DNA from: Thermoleophilaceae bacterium
Lineage (GTDB): Bacteria; Actinomycetota; Thermoleophilia; Solirubrobacterales; Thermoleophilaceae
Assembly: GCA_040901445.1 (NCBI GenBank)
Contig: JBBDYQ010000015.1
Span: 62,001 to 126,000, forward strand
Length of the DNA: 64,000 nt
Direction: 5' to 3'
Shown here: one piece after another, positions 8,507-16,968 of the stretch
Numbering within the stretch: position 1 is the stretch's first letter
How the letters are laid out: every line of letters starts with the position of its first letter
Made by a program: the position numbers and the translations under genes
Notes under the pieces: model-generated
Told to the model about the DNA's origin: nothing
Databases searched by the model: none
The model's input: the letters and a program-made list of their open reading frames with translations, nothing else

Positions 8507-9762
8507 CGGTCCACCGCGGCCGCCGGCCCGCCGCGCTCCAACGCCACGTCATGGGGCAGGTCCACGAGCCCGCCGCCGGCGCGCACGCCGTGCACCACCA
8601 GCGAGCGGAACCCGGCACGACGGTCGAGCAGGTCCTGGCCGGGGCCGGGGCGCAGCAGCTGCGCCACCAGTGTGTAGCGGCCGGGAGCCAGGCTGGCGTC
8701 GAAGGCCACGCTGAACGTGCCGCGCTCACCGGGGGCGAAGGCGCCGGTGGGCACGTCCAGCCAGTTGGAGTTGGTGGCGAAGATGCGCAGGTCCTCCTCG
8801 TTCATCAACTCCACCGCCACCACAGGGTCGCGCAGCTGCGCCCGTGCCTCGAACTCCACCACAAGCCTGCACGGCTCCCCCTGGGCGATGGCGTCCACGC
8901 GCTCGCCGGCGGGCGTCTCGAACCGCGCCTCCACCAGCTCGGCCGACCCATCGCCCGGGCGCTCCTCCTCGTCGACCGGGCCCACCGCGGCGCCGCCGCG
9001 GCCGAAGTTGAGCTCGTTGTAGAGGGTGGCCACCTCCGCCGGGTCGCCGATCGACACCAGCTCGCCGCGTTCGAGCACCAGCGCGCGGTCGCAGAAGCGC
9101 TCCACCTGCGCCATCGAGTGGGTGACGAACAGGATCGTGCAGCCCTTGCGGCGCATGCGCTCGAACTCGTCGAAGCACTTCTGCTGGAACGCGGCGTCGC
9201 CCACGGCCAGCACCTCGTCGATCAGCAGCACGTCCGCCTCGATCTGCGCCATCACCGCGAAGGCCAGGCGCACGTGCATGCCCGAGGAGTAGTTCTTGAG
9301 CTTGAGGTCCACGAACTCCTCCAGCTCGGCGAAGGCGATCACCTCGTCGAAGCGCCGGCGCGCCTCCTTCGGGGTCAGCCCCAGCATCACGCCGTTGATC
9401 ACCACGTTGTCGCGGGCGGTGAGGTCGGGGTTGAAGCCCACCCCCAGCTCGATGAACGGCGACACCCGCCCGGCCACGGCGATCTCCCCGCGGTCCACGC
9501 TGTAGATGCCCGCCATGCACTTGAGCAGGGTGCTCTTGCCGCTGCCGTTGCGGCCGACGATGCCGAAGAACTCGCCCGACCGCACCTCGAACGAGACACC
9601 GTCGAGGGCCCGGAACTCCTCCGCGGAGCTCCGGCGCAAGGGGTTGACCATCCGCTCCTTGAGGGTGTGGGTGCGCTCGTGGGGCAGCCGGAATGTCTTG
9701 GACACATCCCGGCAGGCGACCGCGAGCGGCCGCGAATCGGCACTGGGCTGGGCCGCCGTCAC
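8503..9762 (-). CDS. wzt: ABC transporter ATPase with Wzt C-terminal domain
   Basis: 419 residues from the GTG at 9762. Walker A is GRNGSGKST (70-78), the signature region is YSSGMHVRL (158-166), Walker B is VLLIDEVLAVGD (178-189), and the switch His is H215. From about residue 272 there is an additional beta-rich domain (Wzt_C type), which in known Wzt proteins binds the modified end of the finished polymer before export. So this is likely a polymer-end-selective exporter, not a plain TagH-type ATPase. First gene of a five-gene coupled operon. Start confirmed by context: 29 bases separate it from the divergent gene, with a TAGCTT -10 seven bases upstream. Confidence 0.94.
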   Translation of the reverse strand: MTAAQPSADSRPLAVACRDVSKTFRLPHERTHTLKERMVNPLRRSSAEEFRALDGVSFEVRSGEFFGIVGRNGSGKSTLLKCMAGIYSVDRGEIAVAGRVSPFIELGVGFNPDLTARDNVVINGVMLGLTPKEARRRFDEVIAFAELEEFVDLKLKNYSSGMHVRLAFAVMAQIEADVLLIDEVLAVGDAAFQQKCFDEFERMRRKGCTILFVTHSMAQVERFCDRALVLERGELVSIGDPAEVATLYNELNFGRGGAAVGPVDEEERPGDGSAELVEARFETPAGERVDAIAQGEPCRLVVEFEARAQLRDPVVAVELMNEEDLRIFATNSNWLDVPTGAFAPGERGTFSVAFDASLAPGRYTLVAQLLRPGPGQDLLDRRAGFRSLVVHGVRAGGGLVDLPHDVALERGGPAAAVDR

Positions 9763-9769
9763 CGGGAAG

Positions 9770-9775
9770 AAGCTA
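9770..9775 (-). promoter_or_regulatory. Candidate -10 element TAGCTT for the wzt operon
   Basis: On the minus strand TAGCTT reads from 9775 to 9770, seven bases before the GTG at 9762, so the transcript would be leaderless or nearly so. Its TA is shared with the divergent TACCGT element. No clear -35 is seen. Confidence 0.4.
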
Positions 9776-9779
9776 CCGT
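9774..9779 (+). promoter_or_regulatory. Candidate -10 element TACCGT for the 9792 glycosyltransferase
   Basis: TACCGT lies 12 bases before the ATG at 9792. It shares the TA at 9774-9775 with the opposing TAGCTT, so the two predicted promoters overlap back to back in a 29-base intergenic region. Confidence 0.35.
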
Positions 9780-9791
9780 TCCGCCGGACCG

Positions 9792-11015
9792 ATGAAGGCC
9801 TGCTTCCTCCTACCGGACCTCCAGCTGTCCGGGGGCGTCGGCGTGGTGCTCCGGCACGCGTGGCACATGCAGCGCGCCGACCCGGAGCTCGACGTCTCGA
9901 TCCTCCTCACCAATCACGACGCTCGCCCGGCGCCCTACGGGATCCTGGCCGACCTCTCGGTCCGCCAGATCGAGGACCTCCCCGGCGACGAGCGCTTCGA
10001 CGTGGCGGTGGCCACCTGGTGGCAGACGGCCTACCGGTTGTTCGAGGTGCCCGCCGAGCGCTACGGCTACTTCGTGCAGAGCCTGGAGGACCGCTTCTAC
10101 CTGGGCGACGACCCGGTGGAGCGCGGCGCGGTAGCGCTGACCTACGACATGCCGGTGAGCTTCATCACCGAGGCCCGCTGGATCCAGGACTTCATCGCCG
10201 CTCTGCGGCCCGAGGCGGACTGCCAATACGTGCGAAACGGCATCGACAAGGACACCTATGCGCCGCTGGAGCGGGTGGAGCCCGGCGACCCGGACGCGCC
10301 CCTGCGTGTGCTCGTGGAGGGCAACCCCGAGCACTGGCTCAAGGCGGTGCCCGACGCGCTCGCCGCCCTGGAGCGCACGCGGCGGCCCATGCGCTCGACC
10401 CTTGTGAGCCCTCGGCCGCTGGACGGGCGCGACCTGGGCGTGCAGCGCGCGATCGGCCCCCTCAGCGAGCAGGAGCTGGCCGCCGAGTACGCCGACAGCG
10501 ACGTGGTGGTGAAGCTGTCGCGCGTGGAGGGCATGTTCGGCCCGCCGCTCGAGGGCTTCCACAAGGGCGCCACCTGCCTGGTGACGCCCGTCACGGGCCA
10601 CGAGGAGTACATCGTGCACGGCCACAACGGCATCGTCTGCGACTTCGACGACATCGCCGGCGCCGCCCGCTGGCTGGACCTGCTCCAGGCCGACCGCGAG
10701 CACACCGAGGAGCTGCGCCGCAACGCGCTGGAGACTGCGCGGGCCTGGCCCTCGTGGGAGGAGGCCGCGCAGGAGATGGCCGGCGCGCTGCGCGCGGTGG
10801 CCGAGGCGGAGCCCCAGGACGCGCACACCAGCGCCCGCGCCATCATGCGCCACGCCTGGAGCACGGCCGAGGCGTCGCGCGCGGAGCTGCTGCGGCGCCG
10901 CTCCCGCGCGGACTGGGTGGAGAAGGAGCTCGACGCCTTCCACGAGACGCGCGGCTACAGGATCGCCTCCTCGCTGCAGGACCTCAAGCGGCGCGTGACC
11001 CGCCGCCCGGGATGA
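9792..11015 (+). CDS. WsaF-like GT4 glycosyltransferase
   Basis: 407 residues from the ATG at 9792; the frame is open from 9693 but that part is antisense to wzt. The N-terminal GT-B half has the LSGGVGVV glycine loop and TWWQTAYRL followed by GYFVQSLEDRF, matching TNWWTAYPL/YLVQDVEPEF in the fused enzyme at 5263-7428, so the two GT-B domains are homologous. The C-terminal half carries RVEGMFGPPLEGFHKGATCLVT, a donor-binding EX7E-like segment. The last 90 residues are charged helix ending near a basic tail. Likely cytoplasmic, adding a sugar to the polymer exported by Wzm/Wzt. Head of a three-gene glycosyltransferase set. Confidence 0.85.
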   Translation: MKACFLLPDLQLSGGVGVVLRHAWHMQRADPELDVSILLTNHDARPAPYGILADLSVRQIEDLPGDERFDVAVATWWQTAYRLFEVPAERYGYFVQSLEDRFYLGDDPVERGAVALTYDMPVSFITEARWIQDFIAALRPEADCQYVRNGIDKDTYAPLERVEPGDPDAPLRVLVEGNPEHWLKAVPDALAALERTRRPMRSTLVSPRPLDGRDLGVQRAIGPLSEQELAAEYADSDVVVKLSRVEGMFGPPLEGFHKGATCLVTPVTGHEEYIVHGHNGIVCDFDDIAGAARWLDLLQADREHTEELRRNALETARAWPSWEEAAQEMAGALRAVAEAEPQDAHTSARAIMRHAWSTAEASRAELLRRRSRADWVEKELDAFHETRGYRIASSLQDLKRRVTRRPG

Positions 11016-12058
11016 GGGGCCGCCCGCAGCTCGTGGTGGAGCGGCCGCCGGCCGACCCCGCCCCGGAGGAGGTGGCGCCCGAGCGCGTGGCGGGCCCGCT
11101 GCGCTCGGCCGGCTACTCGCTGCCCGCGGCCGGCGAGCCGCTGCGGGTGGCGCTGGTGGGCCAGGACACGTACTTCCTGGCCTGCGCGCTGGAGGCGCCC
11201 TCCCGCTGGGCCGAGCCGGCGTTCGAGGAGTTCCGCTCGGGCGCCGACCCCGGCCGGCTGCTGGACCGCCTGCGCGCGGCCGACCCCCATCTGGTGGTGG
11301 TGTTCCGCCCCGAGCTGATCCCCGCCGGCCTGTTCGCGCAGCTCGGCGCGGTCACCATCGGCTGGCTCACCGAGCCGCTGCCGCGCGCCGAGGACGGCAG
11401 CGGCGCCCATCCCGACCAGCTCCGCCGGCTGGAGTACCTGGGCGCCACCGACGCCGGCAACTTCGACCGGATCGTGTCCTTCGACCCGCTGATGGTGACC
11501 GCCGCCGCGCGCCACGTGCCGGTCTGGCGCTCGGTGCCGCTGCCGGTGGCTGACTCGATCTACGTCGAGCGGATCGAGTCCGACCCCGAGTGCCGGCCGC
11601 TGTTCATAGGGCGCTCGACACCGCACCGCGAGGAGATGATCGAGCGGGCCAAGCACGTCATGGAGCTGCTGCACATCTCGCACGGCACCAAGGCGCAGGA
11701 GCTGTCGGACGCCCTGCGGCGCACCACCATCAGCGTGAACCTGCACAACGAGCCCTACCCGAGCTTCGAGAACCGCGTGTCGCTCTCGCTGGCGGCGGGC
11801 CGGCTGCTGCTGTCAGAGCCGCTGTCGCCCACCCACGGGCTCGAGCCGGGAATCGACTTCATCGAGGTCACCAACCCGTGGGAGGTGGACCAGGCCATAT
11901 GGGCGGTCAAGCAGTATCCGGAAGCGTACGAGCCCATGCGCCTGCGCGGGCGGCTCAAGGCCGAGCTGTTCCGCGCCTCGCGCGTGTACCCGCGCCTGGT
12001 GAACGCCGCCCTGCACGACCTCTCGGTGTTCGGGTCGCAGCGCAGCCCCGGGCGGTGA
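11012..12058 (+). CDS. CgeB-like glycosyltransferase, copy 1
   Basis: 348 residues, ATG at 11012 overlapping the previous TGA (ATGA). The chain has a GT-B-like plan: an N-terminal half with LRVALVGQDTYFLA and VVVFRPELIP, then LFIGRSTPHREEMIERAKH opening the C-terminal half, and VSLSLAAGRLLLSEPL followed by GLEPGIDFIEV in the donor-site region, as in CgeB/DUF3880-type transferases. The C-terminal 40 residues (RLRGRLKAELFRASRVYPR) match the next gene closely, so the two are tandem paralogues. Donor and acceptor are unknown. Cytoplasmic. Confidence 0.75.
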   Translation: MRGRPQLVVERPPADPAPEEVAPERVAGPLRSAGYSLPAAGEPLRVALVGQDTYFLACALEAPSRWAEPAFEEFRSGADPGRLLDRLRAADPHLVVVFRPELIPAGLFAQLGAVTIGWLTEPLPRAEDGSGAHPDQLRRLEYLGATDAGNFDRIVSFDPLMVTAAARHVPVWRSVPLPVADSIYVERIESDPECRPLFIGRSTPHREEMIERAKHVMELLHISHGTKAQELSDALRRTTISVNLHNEPYPSFENRVSLSLAAGRLLLSEPLSPTHGLEPGIDFIEVTNPWEVDQAIWAVKQYPEAYEPMRLRGRLKAELFRASRVYPRLVNAALHDLSVFGSQRSPGR

Positions 12059-12921
12059 ACGACGGCGTGCGCGTGGCGTTCGCCGGCGAGCGCAACCGCT
12101 TCGCTCCCCATGTGCCCGCGGACGCGGCCTTCGTGGCCACCGACGAGCACGATCCGCAGCGCCGCCTGGCCGAGGCGGGCGCCGATGCCGTCGTGTGCCT
12201 GGTGACCGACGGCTTCCCGGCCGGCGTGGTCGAGGGCCTGCGCGGCACGGTCCTGGGCTGGATACCCGACGCCATCCCCCGCCCCACCCCCGAGGATCTC
12301 CCACCCGACACCGAGGGCGCCCTCGCGCGCGTGCGCGGCCGCGACCTGAGCCGCTACGCGAGGGTGGTGGCCTGCGATCCCCTGGCGGCCGAGGCCGTGG
12401 GCGCCTGGCGCTCGGCCCCGCTGCCGGTGGCCGACCACCTGTTCGCGGACGTGCAGGCGGAGGGCGCTGCCGCCGTGCCGCTCTACCTCGGCGGCGACGT
12501 GGAGGGGGAGCGGGAGTGGATCCTCGAGTACGGGCGCTACGGCCAGGAGCTGGTGAGCCCGGGAGCCCACCCGCCGCCCGAGCTGCTCGAGCGGCTGCTG
12601 CGCGAGGCGGCGATCGGCGTCAACGTGCACGCGGTCCCATCGGAGTTGCATGAGCCCACCGTGGCGCTCCACCTGGCGGCCGGCCACCTGCTGGTGAGCG
12701 AGCGGCTGGCCCCGTCCCGCGGCCTGGTGCCCGGGCTCGACTACGTGGAGGCCGCCAACCTGGAGGAGGTTCAGCTGGCGGTGTGGGCCTTCCAGCAGTG
12801 GCCGCCGGCCTACGCTGCCACACGCCGCCGCGGGCGCCTGAAGGCGGAGCTGTTCCGGGCGTCGCGCGTCTACTCGCGCGTGATCTCCGACGCGCTGCGC
12901 GACGTGGCCGCCTTCGGCTGA
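12055..12921 (+). CDS. CgeB-like glycosyltransferase, copy 2 (shorter)
   Basis: 288 residues from the GTG at 12055 (GTGA overlap with copy 1). It lacks about 60 residues present at the N-terminus of copy 1, starting directly at the first beta strand (GVRVAFAGERNR). The segment WRSAPLPVADHLF matches WRSVPLPVADSIY of copy 1, and the tail RRGRLKAELFRASRVYSR is nearly identical. The central GxS/R region is changed to LYLGGDVEGE, so donor use may differ or activity be lost. It ends 52 bases inside the converging minus-strand gene. Confidence 0.7.
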   Translation: MNDGVRVAFAGERNRFAPHVPADAAFVATDEHDPQRRLAEAGADAVVCLVTDGFPAGVVEGLRGTVLGWIPDAIPRPTPEDLPPDTEGALARVRGRDLSRYARVVACDPLAAEAVGAWRSAPLPVADHLFADVQAEGAAAVPLYLGGDVEGEREWILEYGRYGQELVSPGAHPPPELLERLLREAAIGVNVHAVPSELHEPTVALHLAAGHLLVSERLAPSRGLVPGLDYVEAANLEEVQLAVWAFQQWPPAYAATRRRGRLKAELFRASRVYSRVISDALRDVAAFG

Positions 12922-13577
12922 GCGAAGGCGCGCCGCAGGGCCCAGAGGCTCAGCGCCGGGACGCCCAGCAGCACCAGGAACGCGAGCGCCCAGGCCAGCC
13001 AGGGGCCGGCGGGGCCGAACGCGGTGGCGTGGTCGAGGATCTCGGGCGTGCGCTCGAGGATGCTCTGGCGCTCTCCCTCGGTGAAGGTCAGGGCGAGGTC
13101 CGCCTTCACGGGCTCGCCCTCCACGGTCACGTCCATGCGCGTGACCGTGCGGGGCTCACTCGTGGCGTAGAGCGCGACGGCCCTGCGCCCGTCGTTCTCC
13201 ACGCACGCCCGGCCGATGAGCTCCTCCGCGGGGCCCTCCACCGGCACCGAGAGCGCGGCGTTGTCGGAGTAGCCGCCAGGGACCGGCACGCTCTCCCGGT
13301 AGCCGGGTCCCACGAGCAGCAGCTCGAGCGGCTGGCCTTGTGCCCCGAACGTGCCCACGCGAATGCGGGCGGCGCCTGCCTCGGGGTCGAGCAGCACCTG
13401 GCGCGCACAGGCGCGCTCTCCGCCCTCGAGCTCGATGAGGGCGGGGGTGGTGAACAGCGGCTCGGTGGCGGGCGTGGACACCACCGCGTCCCGGTCCTCG
13501 GTGAGATAGGGGACGAACAGGGCGGCGGCACCCGCCAGCAGCAGGCCGACCGCGAGCGCCAGGGCGCGTCTATGCAT
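12870..13577 (-). CDS. Membrane-anchored extracytoplasmic partner of DUF2142 protein
   Basis: 235 residues from the ATG at 13577, which overlaps the end of the DUF2142 gene by 8 bases. Topology: N-terminal helix (about 5-22), an extracytoplasmic domain of about 160 residues with two cysteines (GERACARQ, GRACVEND), a C-terminal helix (about 193-213) and a basic tail. The same plan, the same two-cysteine spacing pattern and the same LELLLVGPG/ELRDGGRVLGSG-type core recur in the gene at 60401-61042, again next to a DUF2142 gene. No known domain recognised. The 3' end overlaps the opposite-strand glycosyltransferase by 52 bases. Confidence 0.65.
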   Translation of the reverse strand: MHRRALALAVGLLLAGAAALFVPYLTEDRDAVVSTPATEPLFTTPALIELEGGERACARQVLLDPEAGAARIRVGTFGAQGQPLELLLVGPGYRESVPVPGGYSDNAALSVPVEGPAEELIGRACVENDGRRAVALYATSEPRTVTRMDVTVEGEPVKADLALTFTEGERQSILERTPEILDHATAFGPAGPWLAWALAFLVLLGVPALSLWALRRAFAQPKAATSRSASEITRE

Positions 13578-15051
13578 AGAACCGCCCGATCGAGAGGCCG
13601 AGGCCGGTGAGCTGCAGGAGCACGCCGGCCACCACCACCGCGCCCGCCGCATACGGCGCGGCCCGGCGCGGCAGTGACGAGACCACGAATGCCACGGCCA
13701 CGCCGAACAGCGCGATCAGCGGGAAGAGGTAGCGCCCAACGATGATCGGGTCGCCGGGGTTGGAGAGCAGGTTGCGGTAGGCGGCGAAGTGCAGGCCGAG
13801 CACCACGGCCGCGGCGGTGGCCGCCAGCACCACGAGCACGTCGCCGTGCGGAGCGATCTCGCGGCGCCGCCGCACGAGCGCCACCGCCAGGGCCACCAAT
13901 CCCGCCACCGACAGCCACTGCAGCACGTCGTACAGCGACTCCGGATAGAGCACCTCAAGGGAGGCGAAGACCCCGTAGAAGGTGTCCGAGAACGCCGTCT
14001 GCCAGCCGTAGTCCGGGCCGATCATGGGGTCCTGGAACGGCAGCCGCGGCAGGTAGAACTGCCACAGGTAGGACAGGAACTCACGCACCTCGAACGGATT
14101 GGCGCCGCCTCCTCCGGTGCCCAGCGGGCCGCCGTCGGCCTCACCGCCGGAGCCCGTGACCACGACCAGGTAGCCCACCGCGCCGGCGGCCACCGCGGCG
14201 AGCGCCGTGGCGGAGCCCGCCACCACGCTCCGCAGCGCCGCGCGGCGCCGCCAGGCGACGACGCCGACGGCGAGCACGGCCGGCAGCACGAAGGGCAGCC
14301 CGCGCGGATGGGTCACCAGGATGGCCGCGGTGGTCCCGCCCAGCGCGAGCGACCGCGGCAGCGACGGGCCGTGCCTGACAAAGCGGATGGCCGCGTAGAT
14401 GAAGGCGCTGCCGAACGCCGCCAGGGCCGTGTCGGGGTTCACCACGCCCCCGATGTAGGCCAGCTGGGGATGCAGCGCCACCACCGCGGCGGCCAGCGCG
14501 CGCACCCACATGGCCCCGCCGAGAAGCTCCCCGGCGATCAGCCAGGCAAGAGCGACCGTGGCCACGTGCAGGAGGATGCTCCAGAGGCGCATGGCGAACA
14601 GCCGGTCGAAGAAGTCCGCCTCGTAGGCGGCGGCGTAGGGGACCGCCTCGTAGGCGTAGTAGAGCGGCGGGTTCTGGCGCGCGGGGTTGGTTCCCGTGCC
14701 GTCCGCCCTGGCGCCCTCATCGAGGCGGCGCTCGATCAGCTCCCAGCGCTCCTCCTCGGCGTCCGACCACGCCGGGCGGGCGGCGCGGTTGCCCACCAGG
14801 GCTCCCAGGCCGGCCCACTCGGCCGCCGCCCGGACCTCCGTGGAGTAGGGCGACGTGCCGGGCTCGGTGTCCTGGGGCAGGTCGCCCGTCTCGACGATCC
14901 TCTGCGTGTAGGCGAAGTGCGCGATCTCGTCGTTGCCCTGCAGCGGCGGGATCACGGTCGCCCAGGCGAGCGAAGTGACGGCGGCCACCGCCAGCAGCGC
15001 CGCGAGCGGCGCGGGCACGCGGCGGAGCATCCGGCGGGCGCGAGCGGGCAC
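13570..15051 (-). CDS. DUF2142 family polytopic membrane protein
   Basis: 493 residues, GTG at 15051. After a first helix comes IPPLQGNDEIAHFAYTQRI and later NPARQNPPLYY, both conserved in DUF2142, and about ten further hydrophobic segments. The D-E pair in the first loop and the overall topology resemble GT-C glycosyltransferases, so transfer of a lipid-linked sugar outside the membrane is plausible but unproven. It is coupled to the small membrane-anchored protein that follows. A second DUF2142/partner pair sits at 58920-61042. It is transcribed away from the epimerase gene at 15122. Confidence 0.8.
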   Translation of the reverse strand: MPARARRMLRRVPAPLAALLAVAAVTSLAWATVIPPLQGNDEIAHFAYTQRIVETGDLPQDTEPGTSPYSTEVRAAAEWAGLGALVGNRAARPAWSDAEEERWELIERRLDEGARADGTGTNPARQNPPLYYAYEAVPYAAAYEADFFDRLFAMRLWSILLHVATVALAWLIAGELLGGAMWVRALAAAVVALHPQLAYIGGVVNPDTALAAFGSAFIYAAIRFVRHGPSLPRSLALGGTTAAILVTHPRGLPFVLPAVLAVGVVAWRRRAALRSVVAGSATALAAVAAGAVGYLVVVTGSGGEADGGPLGTGGGGANPFEVREFLSYLWQFYLPRLPFQDPMIGPDYGWQTAFSDTFYGVFASLEVLYPESLYDVLQWLSVAGLVALAVALVRRRREIAPHGDVLVVLAATAAAVVLGLHFAAYRNLLSNPGDPIIVGRYLFPLIALFGVAVAFVVSSLPRRAAPYAAGAVVVAGVLLQLTGLGLSIGRFYA

Positions 15052-15104
15052 GGCGCCCTACTTGACGAGCACGTTCATGGGCGGGCGCAGGCTAGCGGCC
15101 CGGC

Positions 15105-15110
15105 TAGACT
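15105..15110 (+). promoter_or_regulatory. Candidate -10 element TAGACT
   Basis: TAGACT lies 11 bases before the ATG at 15122 in the 70-base divergent gap. A TTGACG at 15062-15067 is too far upstream (37 bases) to be its -35. Confidence 0.4.
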
Positions 15111-15121
15111 CGCACGCCCTG

Positions 15122-16048
15122 ATGGCCCGGATGCTCGTAACAGGAGGCGCCGGCTTCATCGGCAGCCACCTGGCCAGGACGCTGCTCGACGAGGGCGCCG
15201 AGGTCGACATCGTGGACGACCTGTCCACGGGCAGCCAGGCCAACCTCCCAGACGGGGCGGAGCTGGTGCGCCTCGACCTGGGAGCCAACGGGGCCGCGGA
15301 CCGGCTGCCCGACCGCGACTATGACGCCGTCCTGCACCTCGCCGGGCAGTCCTCGGGGGAGAAGTCCTTCGACGACCCCGAGCACGACCTGGCCGCAAAC
15401 GCCCGCTCCACGCTCATGCTCGGCCTCTGGGCCAGGCGGCGCGGCGTGCCCGTGTTCCTGCACGCCAGCTCCATGGGCGTGTACGGCCGCGTGGACGATC
15501 CCCCCGCGGCCGAGGACCGGCCGCTGCGGCCGATCTCCTACTACGGCGCCTCGAAGCTGGCCGCCGAGCACGCCCTGCGGGTGATGGACGACGAGAGCTT
15601 CCGCACGGTCTCCTTCCGCATGTTCTCGGTGTACGGCCCGGGCCAGGACCTGGCCGAGCTGCGGCAGGGAATGGCGAGCATCTACCTGGCCTACCTGCTC
15701 CGGGGGGAGCAGGTGCCGGTGCGGGGCTCCCTGGACCGCGTGCGCGACCTCGTCCACGTGGACGACGTGGTGGCGGCGTGGCGCAGCGCGCTCGATTCCC
15801 AGGCGCGCGGGCCCCTCAACCTGGGGAGCGGCGTGCCGGTGCGGGTGGGCGACCTGATCGCCGATCTGGTGGCGGCCTGCGGGTTGCCCGCGGACCATCC
15901 GGTGGTGCAGGAGCCGGGCACGCCGGGGGACCAGTTCGGCCTCTGGGCGGACACCACGAGGATCCGGCGAGAGCTCGGCTGGGAGCCGCTCGTGGAGCGC
16001 CAGGAGGGCATTTCCGCGTTGGTAGCCTGGGCGCGTGCCGGGAGCTGA
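15122..16048 (+). CDS. NAD-dependent nucleotide-sugar epimerase/dehydratase (SDR)
   Basis: 308 residues from the ATG at 15122; MLVTGG at 15131 is an alternative. The Rossmann motif is GGAGFIGS (about 8-15), the active-site serine is in HASSMGVYG, and YYGASK provides the YxxxK pair. RDLVHVDDVV and a C-terminal substrate-binding part with LGWEPLVERQ are typical of UDP-glucose 4-epimerase-like extended SDRs. Substrate is not decidable from sequence. It starts a plus-strand run of sugar and transferase genes; three bases separate it from the next gene. Confidence 0.85.
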   Translation: MARMLVTGGAGFIGSHLARTLLDEGAEVDIVDDLSTGSQANLPDGAELVRLDLGANGAADRLPDRDYDAVLHLAGQSSGEKSFDDPEHDLAANARSTLMLGLWARRRGVPVFLHASSMGVYGRVDDPPAAEDRPLRPISYYGASKLAAEHALRVMDDESFRTVSFRMFSVYGPGQDLAELRQGMASIYLAYLLRGEQVPVRGSLDRVRDLVHVDDVVAAWRSALDSQARGPLNLGSGVPVRVGDLIADLVAACGLPADHPVVQEPGTPGDQFGLWADTTRIRRELGWEPLVERQEGISALVAWARAGS

Positions 16049-16051
16049 TCG

Positions 16052-16966
16052 ATGCCCCGCGTGAGCGTCATCACGCCCGCGCACAACTGCGCGGCGTTCA
16101 TTGGCGAGGCCATGCGCTCGGTGGCCGGCCAGACCTACGACGACTGGGAGATGGTGGTGGCCGACGACGCGTCCACCGACGACTCGGCCGCCATCGCCGA
16201 GGCCTTCGACCCGCGCGTGACCGTCGTGCGCAGCGAGCGCAACGTGGGTCCCGCCGCCGCCCGCAACCTCGCCCTCGAGCGAGCCGGCGGCGAGCTGGTG
16301 GCGCTGCTCGACGCCGACGACTACCTGCTGCCCGAGTTCCTGGAGCGCCAGGTGGGCGCCTACGACCGGGCCACCGCGGAGGGAGTGCGCGTGGGGTTCG
16401 TAAGCTGCAACGCGCGCATCCTCACCGACAACGGGCTGAGCGAGGTGACCTACCACGACATCCACCGCCCGCCGGGGGAGCTGACTCTCGAGCGCCTGCT
16501 CCGGCGCAACCCGGTGTTCGTGAGCTCGGTGTTCCCGCGAAGCCTGATCGACGAGGTCGGCCCGTTCGACCCCGAGATACGCGGCGCCGAGGATTTCGAC
16601 CTCTGGGTCAGGATCATGGAGCGCGGCTACCGCGGGCTCATCACCCCCGAACCGCTCGCGGTGTACCGGCGCTGGTCGGGGGCGGCCACCACCAGCCAGG
16701 CCACCGCCGCCCGCAGCGACCTGCTGGCCTACGAGAAGGCGCTCGAGCGCGGCCGGCTGGAGCCGCGCGCAACCCGCATCGCCCGCCGCCGCGCCCGCTA
16801 CAACCGAGCCGTCCAGATGCTCAGCACGGCGTCGCCGGCGCGCATCCTTTTCGGGCTGCCGCTGCTCGCGCGGGTGGCCATTGAGAACCCCGGCTACTGG
16901 CCCACCTGGGCGCGCGGGGTGGCCACGCGCGTGTTCCGCGGACGCCGGCGCGAGTACGCAAGCTAG
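16052..16966 (+). CDS. GT2 family glycosyltransferase
   Basis: 304 residues. ATG at 16052 with GGGAG at 16040-16044 as ribosome site. The GT-A fold shows VSVITPAHNCAAFI (4-17), VVADDASTDDS, the DXD motif ALLDADDYL and the acceptor-region GAEDFDLWVRI (ED loop). The C-terminal 80 residues are basic and moderately hydrophobic, suggesting membrane association. Inverting transferase acting on an undecaprenyl-linked intermediate is the likely role; sugar unknown. Confidence 0.88.
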   Translation: MPRVSVITPAHNCAAFIGEAMRSVAGQTYDDWEMVVADDASTDDSAAIAEAFDPRVTVVRSERNVGPAAARNLALERAGGELVALLDADDYLLPEFLERQVGAYDRATAEGVRVGFVSCNARILTDNGLSEVTYHDIHRPPGELTLERLLRRNPVFVSSVFPRSLIDEVGPFDPEIRGAEDFDLWVRIMERGYRGLITPEPLAVYRRWSGAATTSQATAARSDLLAYEKALERGRLEPRATRIARRRARYNRAVQMLSTASPARILFGLPLLARVAIENPGYWPTWARGVATRVFRGRRREYAS

Positions 16967-16968
16967 CC

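Noticed and set aside
12055-12921. Copy 2 of the CgeB-like pair as a frameshifted continuation of copy 1
   Set aside because: It has its own first strand, an overlapping GTGA start and a full C-terminal half duplicated from copy 1, so it is a paralogue rather than a broken end.
15062-15110. TTGACG at 15062 as the -35 of the TAGACT element
   Set aside because: The spacing of 37 bases is far outside the usual 16-19.
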